A stretch of DNA of 64,000 bases from contig NZ_LQOW01000034.1 of NCBI RefSeq assembly GCF_002102185.1, positions 1 through 64,000 of the forward strand, written 5' to 3'. Under the pieces are notes generated by a model. It did no database searches and had not been told where the DNA came from. It was given only the letters and a program-made list of their open reading frames with translations. A program made the translations under genes and the position numbers. Shown piece after piece: positions 37,442 through 45,967 of the stretch; position 1 is the first letter of the stretch; each line of letters opens with the position of its first letter. The stretch comes from Mycobacterium fragae (GTDB lineage: Bacteria > Actinomycetota > Actinomycetes > Mycobacteriales > Mycobacteriaceae).

Positions 37442-38440
37442 GTGTCTGGACGCGGGGCTCCGGTGCGGATCGGCATCCTGGGCGCAGCCCGCATTGCACC
37501 GTTGGCGCTCATCAACCCGGCCCAGGGACACGCCGAGGTCGTGGTGGCCGCGGTGGCGGCACGCGAGGTGTCTCGTGGTCAAGCCTTTGCCGCCAAACTT
37601 GGCATCGCCCGGGTGCATGACAGCTACGAGACGCTGATCGCCGATCCAGACCTGGATGCTGTCTATATCCCGCTGCCGAATGGCTTGCACGGCAAGTGGA
37701 CTCGAGCTGCGCTTGCGGCGGGCAAGCATGTGCTTTGTGAAAAGCCGTTTACTGCCAACGCCGCCGAGGCCCGCGAGATCGCCGGACTGGCTGCGAAGTC
37801 GGACCGGGTTGTGATGGAGGCATTCCATTACCGCTACCATCCGTTGGCTTTGCGCGTCGAGCAGATCGTTGCCTCGGGGGAGCTGGGCAGGCTGCAGCGG
37901 GTGGAGGCGGCTTTGTGCTTCCCGCTGCCGAAGTTCTCCGACATCCGCTACGACTACTCGCTTGCCGGTGGTGCGACGATGGATGCCGGATGCTATGCGG
38001 TCCACATGGTCCGTACGTTCGGCGGTTCGACCCCGGAAGTCGTTTCGGCGCAGGCGAAATTGCGCGATCCTCAGACGGACCGGGCCATGGCGGCGGAGTT
38101 GCGGTTTGCCGGTGGTCACACGGGCCGGGTCCGCTGCTCGATGTGGTCGTCGGATCTGCTGCGGTTGAGCGCCAAGGTGGTTGGCGATCGGGGCGAGCTT
38201 CGTGTACTCAATCCGGTGACACCTCAGGTTTTCCATCGACTCTCGGTCCGGTCAGCCGATGGCAATCGTGTGGAGCGCTTCCCGCGGCGCGCCTCGTACG
38301 CGTATCAGCTTGACGCTTTCGCGGGGGCGGTGCTGCGCGGTGAACCGGTGTTGACGACGCCGGAAGACGCGATCGCGAATATGACCGTCATCGACGCGAT
38401 CTACCGTGCTGCCGGTCTCCCTCTTCGCGAGCCGGCCTGA
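37442..38440 (+). CDS. Gfo/Idh/MocA family oxidoreductase
   Basis: 332 residues with a GTG start. The Rossmann loop is ILGAARIAP, the signature CEKPF is near residue 100, and the catalytic region has GGATMDAGCYAVHMVR. It catalyses NAD(P)-linked oxidation or reduction of a sugar or cyclitol. It faces the GMC oxidoreductase gene tail to tail (82 bases apart). GC content is higher than in the surrounding mosaic, suggesting both belong to the native chromosome. A part in the glycolipid pathway is possible but not shown. Confidence 0.9.
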   Translation: MSGRGAPVRIGILGAARIAPLALINPAQGHAEVVVAAVAAREVSRGQAFAAKLGIARVHDSYETLIADPDLDAVYIPLPNGLHGKWTRAALAAGKHVLCEKPFTANAAEAREIAGLAAKSDRVVMEAFHYRYHPLALRVEQIVASGELGRLQRVEAALCFPLPKFSDIRYDYSLAGGATMDAGCYAVHMVRTFGGSTPEVVSAQAKLRDPQTDRAMAAELRFAGGHTGRVRCSMWSSDLLRLSAKVVGDRGELRVLNPVTPQVFHRLSVRSADGNRVERFPRRASYAYQLDAFAGAVLRGEPVLTTPEDAIANMTVIDAIYRAAGLPLREPA

Positions 38441-38521
38441 ACGCTAATCCGTTCGCCCAGTTGGCTCTTCGGCAATAGGTGGCTTACCCGGTCGACACAT
38501 GGGCGGCGCCGGTGGATCGGA

Positions 38522-40162
38522 TCAGGTGGCGAAATGCACCTGGTTGACGTGAGCGGCCACCCGCAAGGCGTTGGCCGCGACGGTTAAACTGGGATTCAAA
38601 CCGGCGCTGGAGGGGAAGAAAGAGGTGTCCACCACGTAGAGGTTGTCTACTTCGTACGCCCGGTTTTGTGGGTCCAGCACACTGGTTTTGGGATCGGTAC
38701 CGAAGCGGCACGTGCCGCAGACGTGGCCCAGGCTCGCGTTGTTTTTGGCGCCCCGCAGGGTGATTTTGCGAAACGGCTTCAACACCTCGTTCAACTGCCG
38801 CAAAAACACCGTGTGGCGCTCGATCTCACTGGCGTGAAAGCGATACTGAATTCGCAGCCGCTGGCGGCCGTCCCGGCTTAGCCGATCGAATGGCAGGACG
38901 CGGTTGTCCAGATAGGGCAGGTCTTCCATGATCAGTGCCAGCGCCAGTCCGCCGTTGAGGAACCGCTCGTAGATCGGGCGCACCGCTGGGCTCATCGCGC
39001 GCAGCACCTTGTTCCGCCAGCCGGGGTGGTTGGTCTGCAACTCCAGGGGCGGAACCGCGCCGTATGACTGCACGGTGCCGTATTTCTGGCCCTCCCAGAA
39101 ATAAAAGTCGTTCAGCCCGATTTCCTTGTTTGGGGCCGTGATCTTGCAGCCGGGTTGCGGCCAGATCTCGATAAAGTCAACCAGATGACGCATCAAGTTG
39201 CGCCCCACCCAGTCCGAGCCATTGGCCAATCCGCGCGGCCAATCGACCGAACGGGAGTTGAGCAACAGCACCGGGGTGGCCAGCGCACCGGCGGCCAGCA
39301 CCACCACCTTGGCCTTTAGGGCCAGCAAGCCGGAGCGATGCTCGCAGATCACTTGCCGGACCTGGGTGCGGTCGGCGTCCAGGCGCACGGCCCGACATTC
39401 CGCCAGCAGGTGGGCGCCGTGCTCGGCAACGGCGGGCAGCAGGCAATTGCGGGCGGCGTCGTTTTTGCACGACCGGTGGCACAGATAGCTCTGACAGGTG
39501 GAACAACCATCGGTGTAATCGCAGGCCATCGGCAGGTGGTAGGGATGCAATCCGCGACCTGCCAGGTAGTCGACCAGCGGCTGGTTCTCTGCCGAAAACG
39601 GCGGCGCTGCGGGCAGACCGACGTCGGCGGCCTCAGGGCGCAGCGGATCGGGCTGGCCGCGAACCCCTAGCAGCTTCTCAGCCTCCGCGTACCAGGGCCG
39701 CATCTGTTCGTAGCTGAGCGGCCAGGCGTCCGGCACGGTGGAATCCCCGGGGTCGCGGAAGTTTTGCCGTGGAGTGAAATCGCGAACGAAAAACCGCTCG
39801 CACACCATCCCATAGAGGGCCGACGACCCCCCCGTCCCGCTGCCGATGAACGGCACAAACCGCCGCGAGAAGCGCCCGCTGATGTCTTCGATCTCATCGG
39901 TTGAGCGCCCGGCCCGGGCCAAAGCGTCGTAGTAGGCCTTAGCCGAACGGCCCGCGGTCGGCTCGGCCGTTTCCGGCATCGAAGAGCGGATCGTTCCCGG
40001 CACCCCGGGTAGCGTCGAGCGCCCCTTCTCGATGAACAGCACCCTGCGGCCCGAGCGGGCCAGCGAGTAGCCCAGCATCCCGCCCCCCATGCCGGTGCCG
40101 ACGACAATCACGTCCCAGACAACGCGTTCCGCGTCGCGCGGATTCAGTTCGCCGTTAGCCAA
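38522..40162 (-). CDS. GMC-family FAD oxidoreductase with a cysteine-rich segment
   Basis: 546 residues. The FAD loop is VIVVGTGMGGGMLGYSLARSG, followed by GSGTGGSSALYG. The C-terminal FAD/active-site block is FFPSSAGLNPSLTVAANALR. Residues ~213-236 hold a cluster of five cysteines (CDYTDGCSTCQSYLCHRSC), with a later CGTC. Such clusters occur in glucose/sorbitol dehydrogenase-like GMC members and may bind a metal or Fe-S centre. It oxidises an alcohol, electron acceptor unknown. It is convergent with the Gfo/Idh gene. It may be a native gene rather than part of the NRPS cluster. Confidence 0.9.
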   Translation of the reverse strand: MANGELNPRDAERVVWDVIVVGTGMGGGMLGYSLARSGRRVLFIEKGRSTLPGVPGTIRSSMPETAEPTAGRSAKAYYDALARAGRSTDEIEDISGRFSRRFVPFIGSGTGGSSALYGMVCERFFVRDFTPRQNFRDPGDSTVPDAWPLSYEQMRPWYAEAEKLLGVRGQPDPLRPEAADVGLPAAPPFSAENQPLVDYLAGRGLHPYHLPMACDYTDGCSTCQSYLCHRSCKNDAARNCLLPAVAEHGAHLLAECRAVRLDADRTQVRQVICEHRSGLLALKAKVVVLAAGALATPVLLLNSRSVDWPRGLANGSDWVGRNLMRHLVDFIEIWPQPGCKITAPNKEIGLNDFYFWEGQKYGTVQSYGAVPPLELQTNHPGWRNKVLRAMSPAVRPIYERFLNGGLALALIMEDLPYLDNRVLPFDRLSRDGRQRLRIQYRFHASEIERHTVFLRQLNEVLKPFRKITLRGAKNNASLGHVCGTCRFGTDPKTSVLDPQNRAYEVDNLYVVDTSFFPSSAGLNPSLTVAANALRVAAHVNQVHFAT

Positions 40163-40289
40163 AAATCGAGTTCCTCAGCAAATGGTGTCCCAAGCCCTGC
40201 TCAGTTTGGGCGAATCACGAACGTACCATCCACTGCCACGAACGAAGGTTGAAGCTCCCCGCCCGACCGCCGCCTACGAACACCCCTGC

Positions 40290-40422
40290 AGTCAGAACCA
40301 ACGGCGAACAATCAGCCGAAGCTAATTGTCGAAGCCCCAGCCGACTGTGAAACGACCAGAGATAATGGCCGATGCCGCTGACTTTGCCTACGTGCACGAC
40401 GACTGAAAGGCTGGGATTCGCG
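40290..40422 (+). promoter_or_regulatory. Second type of duplicated leader, before glycosyltransferase 3
   Basis: About 130 bases are shared with 47140-47273 in front of glycosyltransferase 4. Shared parts are a CAGTC-GAACC-ACGGCGAAC block, GATCAGCCGAAGC-like, a GGATAATG/AGATAATG -10 candidate, and the GACTGAAAGGC leader. It is different from the leader used by copies 1 and 2. Confidence 0.45.
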
Positions 40423-41691
40423 ATGAAATTTGTGCTGGCATGCTACGGAAGTCGTGGCGATGTCGAGCCCGCCATCGCTGTCGGCCGTGAGCTGCTGCGC
40501 CGAGGGCACGACGTGCACATGGCAGTCTCGCCCGACCTGGTTGCCTTCGCCGAGGCGGCTGGGCTTGCGGCGGTCGCTTACGGGCTGGATACGCAGGCCA
40601 TGCGGGAAGCGGGGCGCGACTTGTGGACGTGTTTCTTCCGCAGCCCCTGGAGGATCCGGGATCTGATCAGGTCGTGGCGCGAGGTTGTGGAGGTCGCCAG
40701 TCAGTGCCAGGAGGAGATCAGCGCGACGCTGACGTCGCTGGCGGACGGGGCCGACCTGCTGTTCACCGGCCAGGTTTACGAGGGTCCCGCTGCCAACGTC
40801 GCGGAGTATTACGACATTCCATTGGCCACACTGCATTACTTCCCGCTGCGGGCCAACGGCCAGGTCTTGCCGTTCTTGCCGGCGCCCTTGACCCGCTCTG
40901 CAATGATGGTCCTCGAGTGGTGGTCTTGGCGCGGGGAGAAGAAGCTTGAGGACGCGCAGCGCCGTCAATTAGGGCTCCCCAAGGCAAGGGGTCCCGTGCC
41001 GCGGCGGATCGCCGAACGCGGGTGGTTGGAAATTCAGGCCTACGATGAGGTTTGCTTTCCTGGGCTGGCAGCCGAATGGGCGAAATGGGATGGCCATCGG
41101 CCTTTTGTCGGCACGTTGACAATGGAGTTGCCGACGGATGCCGATGAGGAGGTCGCCTCGTGGATCGCTGCGGGACCACCGCCGATTTACTTTGGCTTTG
41201 GCAGCATGCCGGTCAAATCTGCTGCTGACACGCTGGCCATGATCAGCGCGGCCTGCGCGCAGTTAGGCGAGCGGGCGTTGGTTTGCGCCGGCTGGAGTGA
41301 CTTCAGCCAGGTCCCTCGTTTCGAGAACGTGAAGGTGGTGGACGCATTAAATTATCCGGCCGCCTTTCCGGCTTGCCGCGCGGTGGTGCACCACGGTGGC
41401 GCGGGTACCACGGCTGCGGGCCTGCGCGCCGGAGTCCCCGCGTTGATCCTCTGCTGGCTGCCCGATGACCTGCTCGCGGGAGCTGCGGTCAAACGACTGA
41501 AGGTGGGCATCGCCCGGCGTTTTTCGACCACTACTCAGGAATCGCTGGTCGCGGACCTGCGCACCATCCTCGCTCCGCAATACGTCGCGCGGGCCCGCGA
41601 GATCGCCGCCCGGATGAGCAAACCCGCCGAAAGCGTTGCGGCCGCCGCCGATGCTGTGGAGAAGTTCGCCCGCTTGCGGCGTGTCGGCTGA
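40423..41691 (+). CDS. GPL-type family-1 glycosyltransferase (copy 3)
   Basis: 422 residues from MKFVLACYGSRGDVEP; the open frame reaches 40372, but this start is shared by all copies. Donor-site motifs are FGFGSMPVKS and HHGGAGTTAAGLRAGVPAL. The segment ICWLPDDLLAGAAVKR after the donor loop differs from the copies with TLPDQP, so donor or acceptor recognition may differ. Its stop is 8 nt from the converging aminotransferase stop. It is a candidate for handling the amino sugar made by the neighbouring genes, by position only. Confidence 0.92.
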   Translation: MKFVLACYGSRGDVEPAIAVGRELLRRGHDVHMAVSPDLVAFAEAAGLAAVAYGLDTQAMREAGRDLWTCFFRSPWRIRDLIRSWREVVEVASQCQEEISATLTSLADGADLLFTGQVYEGPAANVAEYYDIPLATLHYFPLRANGQVLPFLPAPLTRSAMMVLEWWSWRGEKKLEDAQRRQLGLPKARGPVPRRIAERGWLEIQAYDEVCFPGLAAEWAKWDGHRPFVGTLTMELPTDADEEVASWIAAGPPPIYFGFGSMPVKSAADTLAMISAACAQLGERALVCAGWSDFSQVPRFENVKVVDALNYPAAFPACRAVVHHGGAGTTAAGLRAGVPALILCWLPDDLLAGAAVKRLKVGIARRFSTTTQESLVADLRTILAPQYVARAREIAARMSKPAESVAAAADAVEKFARLRRVG

Positions 41692-41699
41692 TCGGGCTG

Positions 41700-42818
41700 C
41701 TATGAGCAAAACGAGCGACAGGCATCAATTACTCGGGTGACGTTTTCCTCCGACATATGAGGACCTATCGGCAGACTGAGATGGGTCTTCGCCGCCTCTT
41801 CCGTGATGGGGAAGGTTCCCTCGGTGAGTCCGAGTGAAGCAAACGCACCCGACAGGTGCGGGGGGATCGGGTAGTGCACCAATGTTTGGATTCCTTTGGT
41901 AGCCAGATGTTTCTGCAGTTCGTCGCGGGAGTCGTGGTCAACCACGTACAGGTGCCACACATGTTCGCGGCCGGGCGCGACATCGGGCAAGCGTAGTCCT
42001 GGTATATCGGCGAGTTCTTGGGTGTATCGCTTTGCGATGGTTCGTCGCCGAGTGTTCCAACCGTCAAGATGTTGCAATTTGATGCGCAGCACCGCCGACT
42101 GCACCTCATCGAGTCGCGAGTTCGCCCCGAGGACGTCATGCACGAATTTCTTGCTGCTTCCGTAGTTGCCGAGTGAACGAACACGGGCAGCGACACCGAG
42201 GTCGTCCGTGGTCACAGCGCCCCCGTCACCGACAGCCCCTAGGTTTTTACTGGGATAGAAGCTCCAAGCCACGGCGTGGCCGTGAGCGCCGATGCGCCGG
42301 TCGTTGTAGCGGGCGCCATGCGCCTGGGCGGCGTCCTCCACCACCGCCAACCCGTGCTTCCTCGCCACTGCCAAGAGTTCCGCGAGATCTGCTGGTTGGC
42401 CGAAGAGGTGCACCGGAACAAGGGCACGCGTTCGAGGGGTAATTGCGTCCCCTACTCGAGCGGGATCGATGTTCCACTGACCAACGATCGGCTCCACCCC
42501 TACCGGGACTGCACCAATACGCGCTACCGCGATCCAGGTTGCGATGAAAGTGTTCGATGGCACGACGACCTCGTCGCCCGGGCCAATCCCAAGTGCCTGC
42601 AGCGCGAGGGCAATAGCGTCCAAGCCACTGCCTACTCCTACCGCATGCTTCGCGCCGGTGAAGGCGGCAAACTCGCGCTCAAACGCCGCTGTTTCTTCGC
42701 CTCGGACGTACCAGCCGCTGCGTACTACTCGCTCGATGGCCGCCAGCGTCGGAGCTTCGAGCTCCCGCATGGCCGCGGGAACGTCCAAGAAGGGCACCGC
42801 AACGGAAGGGTCGGTCAT
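41700..42818 (-). CDS. DegT/FdtB-like PLP sugar aminotransferase
   Basis: 372 residues. PLP-binding features are VGVGSGLDAIALAL, VEDAAQAHGARY and the Schiff-base lysine in SFYPSKNLGAVGDGGAV. The protein begins MTDPSVAVPFLDV with GGAG 6 nt upstream of the ATG at 42818; the open frame extends 8 codons further. It fits FdtB/QdtB-type enzymes that aminate dTDP-3-keto-6-deoxyhexose using glutamate. The two FdtA-like genes upstream in the same orientation support this. The product would be a dTDP-3-amino-3,6-dideoxyhexose. 3-Amino-3,6-dideoxyhexoses with N-acyl groups are reported in some M. avium serovar GPLs. Confidence 0.9.
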   Translation of the reverse strand: MTDPSVAVPFLDVPAAMRELEAPTLAAIERVVRSGWYVRGEETAAFEREFAAFTGAKHAVGVGSGLDAIALALQALGIGPGDEVVVPSNTFIATWIAVARIGAVPVGVEPIVGQWNIDPARVGDAITPRTRALVPVHLFGQPADLAELLAVARKHGLAVVEDAAQAHGARYNDRRIGAHGHAVAWSFYPSKNLGAVGDGGAVTTDDLGVAARVRSLGNYGSSKKFVHDVLGANSRLDEVQSAVLRIKLQHLDGWNTRRRTIAKRYTQELADIPGLRLPDVAPGREHVWHLYVVDHDSRDELQKHLATKGIQTLVHYPIPPHLSGAFASLGLTEGTFPITEEAAKTHLSLPIGPHMSEENVTRVIDACRSFCS

Positions 42819-42993
42819 TGTCCACTCCAAGGCCAGGCTCATGCGTTCCGACGGTTGCGCTCAGCGCGATTCAGTCCTGCGAATCCTGGCAGGATTCGCG
42901 TCATCGCCCACGCGCGCCGGTTAAAAGAACACATGGCGGCGGTACCGTGCCCCGAATCGACGTCAAAGTCGATTCCTTTTCCTGCGTTCATCG

Positions 42994-43446
42994 TCAAACG
43001 ATCGTGGTCCGCTCAGCCGGCGTCGGTGCCGTCGGCTGGCCGCGGACCGCCGCCAGGAACTCCTGATAGTCGCGGATATAGTCGCATTCGTCGTAGGCCA
43101 GCGAGGCGAACACCAGGCATACAGCTCCCGTACAGAAACCCGTGAGCTCTCTCCAGATCAAGCCTGGCAGGTATAGGCCATAGTAAGAACGGTTGAGCGA
43201 AACGGTTCGTCGACTCTTTCCATCGTCGAGCGTGACCGCGAAGGACCCCGAGGCAGCCACAATCAATTGTTGGAGTGTCCGATGTGCATGTCCGCCGCGC
43301 TCGGCTCCGCCGGGGACATCGTATAGGTAGTAGACCCTTTTGATTGCGAAAGGAATGTGAACCCCGTTGTAGACCGGAGACAGGTTGCCTTTTGGGCTCT
43401 CGATTTTTTCGAAATCCACCAGCCTGCATTCGTCGAGGCGACTCAT
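42994..43446 (-). CDS. FdtA/WxcM-like dTDP-sugar 3,4-ketoisomerase (canonical active site)
   Basis: 150 residues, a small cupin. KRVYYLYDVPGGAERGGHAHRTLQQLIVAASGSFAVTLDDG carries the HxH pair expected in FdtA, and the tail YDECDYIRDY is also family-typical. It would convert dTDP-4-keto-6-deoxyglucose to the 3-keto isomer for the aminotransferase next to it. The start ATG overlaps the stop of the preceding FdtA-like gene (ATGA), so the two are translated together. ~15 residues at the C-terminus are extra compared with FdtA. Confidence 0.88.
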   Translation of the reverse strand: MSRLDECRLVDFEKIESPKGNLSPVYNGVHIPFAIKRVYYLYDVPGGAERGGHAHRTLQQLIVAASGSFAVTLDDGKSRRTVSLNRSYYGLYLPGLIWRELTGFCTGAVCLVFASLAYDECDYIRDYQEFLAAVRGQPTAPTPAERTTIV

Positions 43447-44024
43447 TGCGTGCTCCTGAGCCGCAGAAAATCGCCGTATTCATGAACGTAATCGGTAGGC
43501 TCGAATGGACCTGAGGCGAGGACGAGTGCAACCGAATTTGTGGAGAAGTTGATCATTTTCCGCCAAATGAGATTGGGAACCAACAGGCCCTGGTAGGAGC
43601 GATTCAATGTGTAGCGAACTTGATGCGTACCATCATCCAGCATGAGTTCGAAACTCCCCGACAGTGCCAATATGAACTCGTGAACCGTTCGGTACGCGTG
43701 GCCTCCCCGCACCGAACCGCCCGGGACGTCATAGATCCAAAAGGCTCTTTCTATCTCGAATGGCACGTGCCTGGCCGCTTCGATGAAGGTCAGGTTTCCT
43801 CGAGGGTCGTGAATCTTCGGTAGGTCGATCAACCTACAGTCACCGATGCTGGTCACGTAGGGTGCCGTGATTGAGCGCGGTGTAGTTTGCACGTCGACGC
43901 CGGGTGTCGCGAGCGACGTTGGTGCGCTTCCTTCGGCGGCAACCTCACCGCGTGAAGTAGACCCCAACCTCCGGCCGAGTGGCACGATTGGTTTGCGCTG
44001 CAGCCCTTTTCGGCTTGAAATCAT
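43443..44024 (-). CDS. FdtA/WxcM-like cupin with altered active site
   Basis: 193 residues. The last ~137 match the FdtA fold (RAFWIYDVPGGSVRGGHAYRTVHEFILALSGSF). The HxH pair reads HAY, so the second catalytic histidine is a tyrosine, and YDE-DYIR is replaced by FEPTDYVHEY. The first ~55 residues are an extra N-terminal segment. GGAGG 10 nt before the ATG at 44024 supports the long start; a GTG at 43856 would give a standard-length protein. It may be a non-catalytic partner of the downstream copy, or an isomerase of different specificity. Confidence 0.82.
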   Translation of the reverse strand: MISSRKGLQRKPIVPLGRRLGSTSRGEVAAEGSAPTSLATPGVDVQTTPRSITAPYVTSIGDCRLIDLPKIHDPRGNLTFIEAARHVPFEIERAFWIYDVPGGSVRGGHAYRTVHEFILALSGSFELMLDDGTHQVRYTLNRSYQGLLVPNLIWRKMINFSTNSVALVLASGPFEPTDYVHEYGDFLRLRSTQ

Positions 44025-44059
44025 TTCTGGCGGACCTCCAGCGGAGCGACTAGGAGTTC

Positions 44060-44069
44060 GTACTAGTAC
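44060..44069. promoter_or_regulatory. Perfect 10-bp palindrome upstream of the FdtA-like operon
   Basis: GTACTAGTAC lies 36 bases upstream of the start at 44024. Its half-site GTACT also forms the palindrome upstream of mbtH at 50597. It is a candidate operator only. Confidence 0.3.
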
Positions 44070-44149
44070 CCCTCGTCATGACCAAGACGGGAATGCTGCC
44101 GCTGCCGTCGTAGAACGGGTTGACGCTCACCGGTTCTCCTGACCCCCTA

Positions 44150-44191
44150 ATCCACGCGCGTGGAAACCGTTCATCCACGTGAGTGGAAACC
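44150..44191. repeat. Two tandem 19-bp repeats containing E-box-like palindromes
   Basis: ATCCACGCGCGTGGAAACC (44150-44168) and ATCCACGTGAGTGGAAACC (44173-44191) differ at two positions and are spaced 23 bases apart, about two helical turns. Each carries a CACG-CGTG/CACGTG core. This is suited to cooperative binding of a regulator on one face of DNA. They lie 126 bases upstream of the FdtA-like operon. Confidence 0.5.
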
Positions 44192-44625
44192 TTTCCAAAT
44201 GATAGTGAAGGCCAGCAGGTCGGTCCGGGTTTTCGACAAATTTCCGGACATGAGCTAATTAGGCTGCTGTTGAACAGATTGGTCCGAAGGATGATAATTC
44301 GACTGGTGTCGAAATAACGAGAACGATGACAAGTAAATTAGACCGATAGTAAATAAAGTCAGCACCCGACGCTACCGCGATCTATCCACAGCACCCTCGA
44401 GCACGCACTGTCCTAGGGCGCACCGACACCCACCTGCGGGCGTTGAGCAACTGCGCCAATGGATTTCACAAACCGGACACGCTGATGACCATGGCCCTAC
44501 GCACCACGATCCCTCTGGGAACCAAGATGACGCCGCGCCGCAAAGGCGATCACCCCGCCACTTTCAGCCCGCAACGGGCGGCACGAGCGAGCTGGGCTCT
44601 TCGCCACCACTCAGATGCTTAGCCG

Positions 44626-45411
44626 TCAGCGCACGCCGCTGGCGACCAGCAAAACCCCAACCACTGCAAACATGGCTATCAGGACGTGCCAACGGTGAAC
44701 CAGCGCCCAGCCGTGGAGCACTTGCAGCATCGCCTGGGTTTTGGTTGGCATGGCCAGATAGCTGACGAGCATGATCTCGACAACCGCAAGCATCCCGACG
44801 GCGAACGCGATGGCGGCGCCGATCTGTGTGCCGATCCCGGCTCCCGAGGTCACGGTGATGGCGAGTACGACTAGAACGTCGTCAGGTGGCGGCATGCAAG
44901 CGAAGCCGATCACGAACGCGACCCACAAGGATCCGTTTTCCCACGCATTGAGGGCCCAGCCGACCAACCGCCGGATTGCAGATCGGCCCTCCGTCGCCGA
45001 GTCCTGCGCGAGGCCTAGCAGCGGCGGACTTGCCGTCGGTGTATTCGAGTCCAGCAGCAGGGGCGATGTATTTCCGCCCGGTGTGACCAGGTGCGCCGGC
45101 TGACGCTGACGCGCTAACAAGCGCACTATCATCAGCGCGGCGATTGATAGTGTGAGCACGCCCATGCCGAGTTGAATGTGGCGGACGGTGGGGCTTGTGG
45201 ATAAATAGTGCGCAAGAGATGCAAACATTTGTGTGTGGTGCAGCACCATCATCGGAACCAGCAGGGCGAGAAGAGCCACCGCCAGGCCGCCGATCCAGTA
45301 GGCGAGCAGGTTTTGCATGGGCCTTGGCCGGGAGATCACGAGAAGGGTCCAGCCGAGACGGATCGGGTCGAGCGCCATCAGAAGCGCCAGCCCGAGCACT
45401 GAGCCCCACAT
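44626..45411 (-). CDS. gap: Gap-like membrane protein (GPL/sulfolipid addressing family), copy 2
   Basis: 262 residues from MWGSVLGLALLMALDPIRLG with about six membrane segments. Shared family features with copy 1 are LLVISRPRPMQNLLAYWIG, AWENGSLWVAFVIGF and the C-terminal HRWHVLIAMFAVVGV. The open frame reaches 45609, but the added part is not membrane-like, and the start at 45411 aligns with copy 1. Predicted to help move the finished glycolipid through the inner membrane. Two complete copies in one locus are unusual and may serve two related products. Confidence 0.86.
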   Translation of the reverse strand: MWGSVLGLALLMALDPIRLGWTLLVISRPRPMQNLLAYWIGGLAVALLALLVPMMVLHHTQMFASLAHYLSTSPTVRHIQLGMGVLTLSIAALMIVRLLARQRQPAHLVTPGGNTSPLLLDSNTPTASPPLLGLAQDSATEGRSAIRRLVGWALNAWENGSLWVAFVIGFACMPPPDDVLVVLAITVTSGAGIGTQIGAAIAFAVGMLAVVEIMLVSYLAMPTKTQAMLQVLHGWALVHRWHVLIAMFAVVGVLLVASGVR

Positions 45412-45760
45412 GGCCGCAAACCCTAGTGCTTCCCGGTCGCTTTGCGATGGCCTTCGGCCAACCTCAACACATGAACTCGACACACCGGCCTCGAGCCGCC
45501 TCGCAATGTAAATGAACCGTTCCGGGTTTGATGCCGACTGGCCGGCGCCCTCATAGGATGTGGCGCGGTTGCGGGAATCGAATCGCCCTACTCCGGCGTT
45601 CTTGCTCAATACGTTTGTGGTGAAGACCTGCCACGCACTGTAAAGCGGAGAGACCTCTTATCGGATGTACTGCTTCGCTAACGAGTGAGGTGGCATCGGC
45701 TCATCGAGGTGGTCTCCAGCAGGCTGTCGGCCCTCAGGAGCAGACTTAAGACAGAGCAGT
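45412..45760. other. Upstream region of gap copy 2
   Basis: 350 bases with a block (~45445) also found upstream of gap copy 1. No gene is supported. The promoter of gap copy 2 must lie here. Confidence 0.35.
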
Positions 45761-45915
45761 TTGAACGTCACCGATCGCGACGTCCGATCTCTGTACCTCG
45801 ACCTGATCCGACGCCGGCTCACCAGATATGGGATGCCCGCGCGGTGGCCACCGCGGCGACGCCTCGCTCTCAAAACCTACAACACCCTTCAGCCCATGCT
45901 CATGGGTATAACGTC
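45761..45915 (+). pseudogene. 5' remnant of a TylF-type O-methyltransferase gene
   Basis: The frame from 45761 reads VTDRDVRSLYLDLIRRRLTR, then YGMPARWPPRRR and YNTLQPMLMG. This aligns with the first ~50 residues of the intact TylF-like protein at 36343. After PMLMG the similarity stops and the frame is random up to the converging methyltransferase at 45968. It is a truncated paralogue. Confidence 0.78.
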
Positions 45916-45967
45916 GCCGTATGTCGTGTTTTCCGTAGCCTGCGTGTCATGTTCATCAGAAAATAAG

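Larger units (their letters stand above)
44025..44625. other. Intergenic region with repeats and low-GC patch
   Basis: 600 bases between the FdtA-like operon start and the end of gap copy 2. It holds a palindrome at 44060, two tandem 19-mers at 44150-44191, and a low-GC patch at ~44195-44390. The GC-rich part at 44400-44620 has no recognisable product. Confidence 0.5.

Noticed and set aside
44150..44191. CRISPR array
   Set aside because: Only two short copies with a 4-base gap and no cas genes; better explained as a paired operator.
44395..44620. Possible transposase remnant after the low-GC patch
   Set aside because: Translations in all frames gave no recognisable motif.
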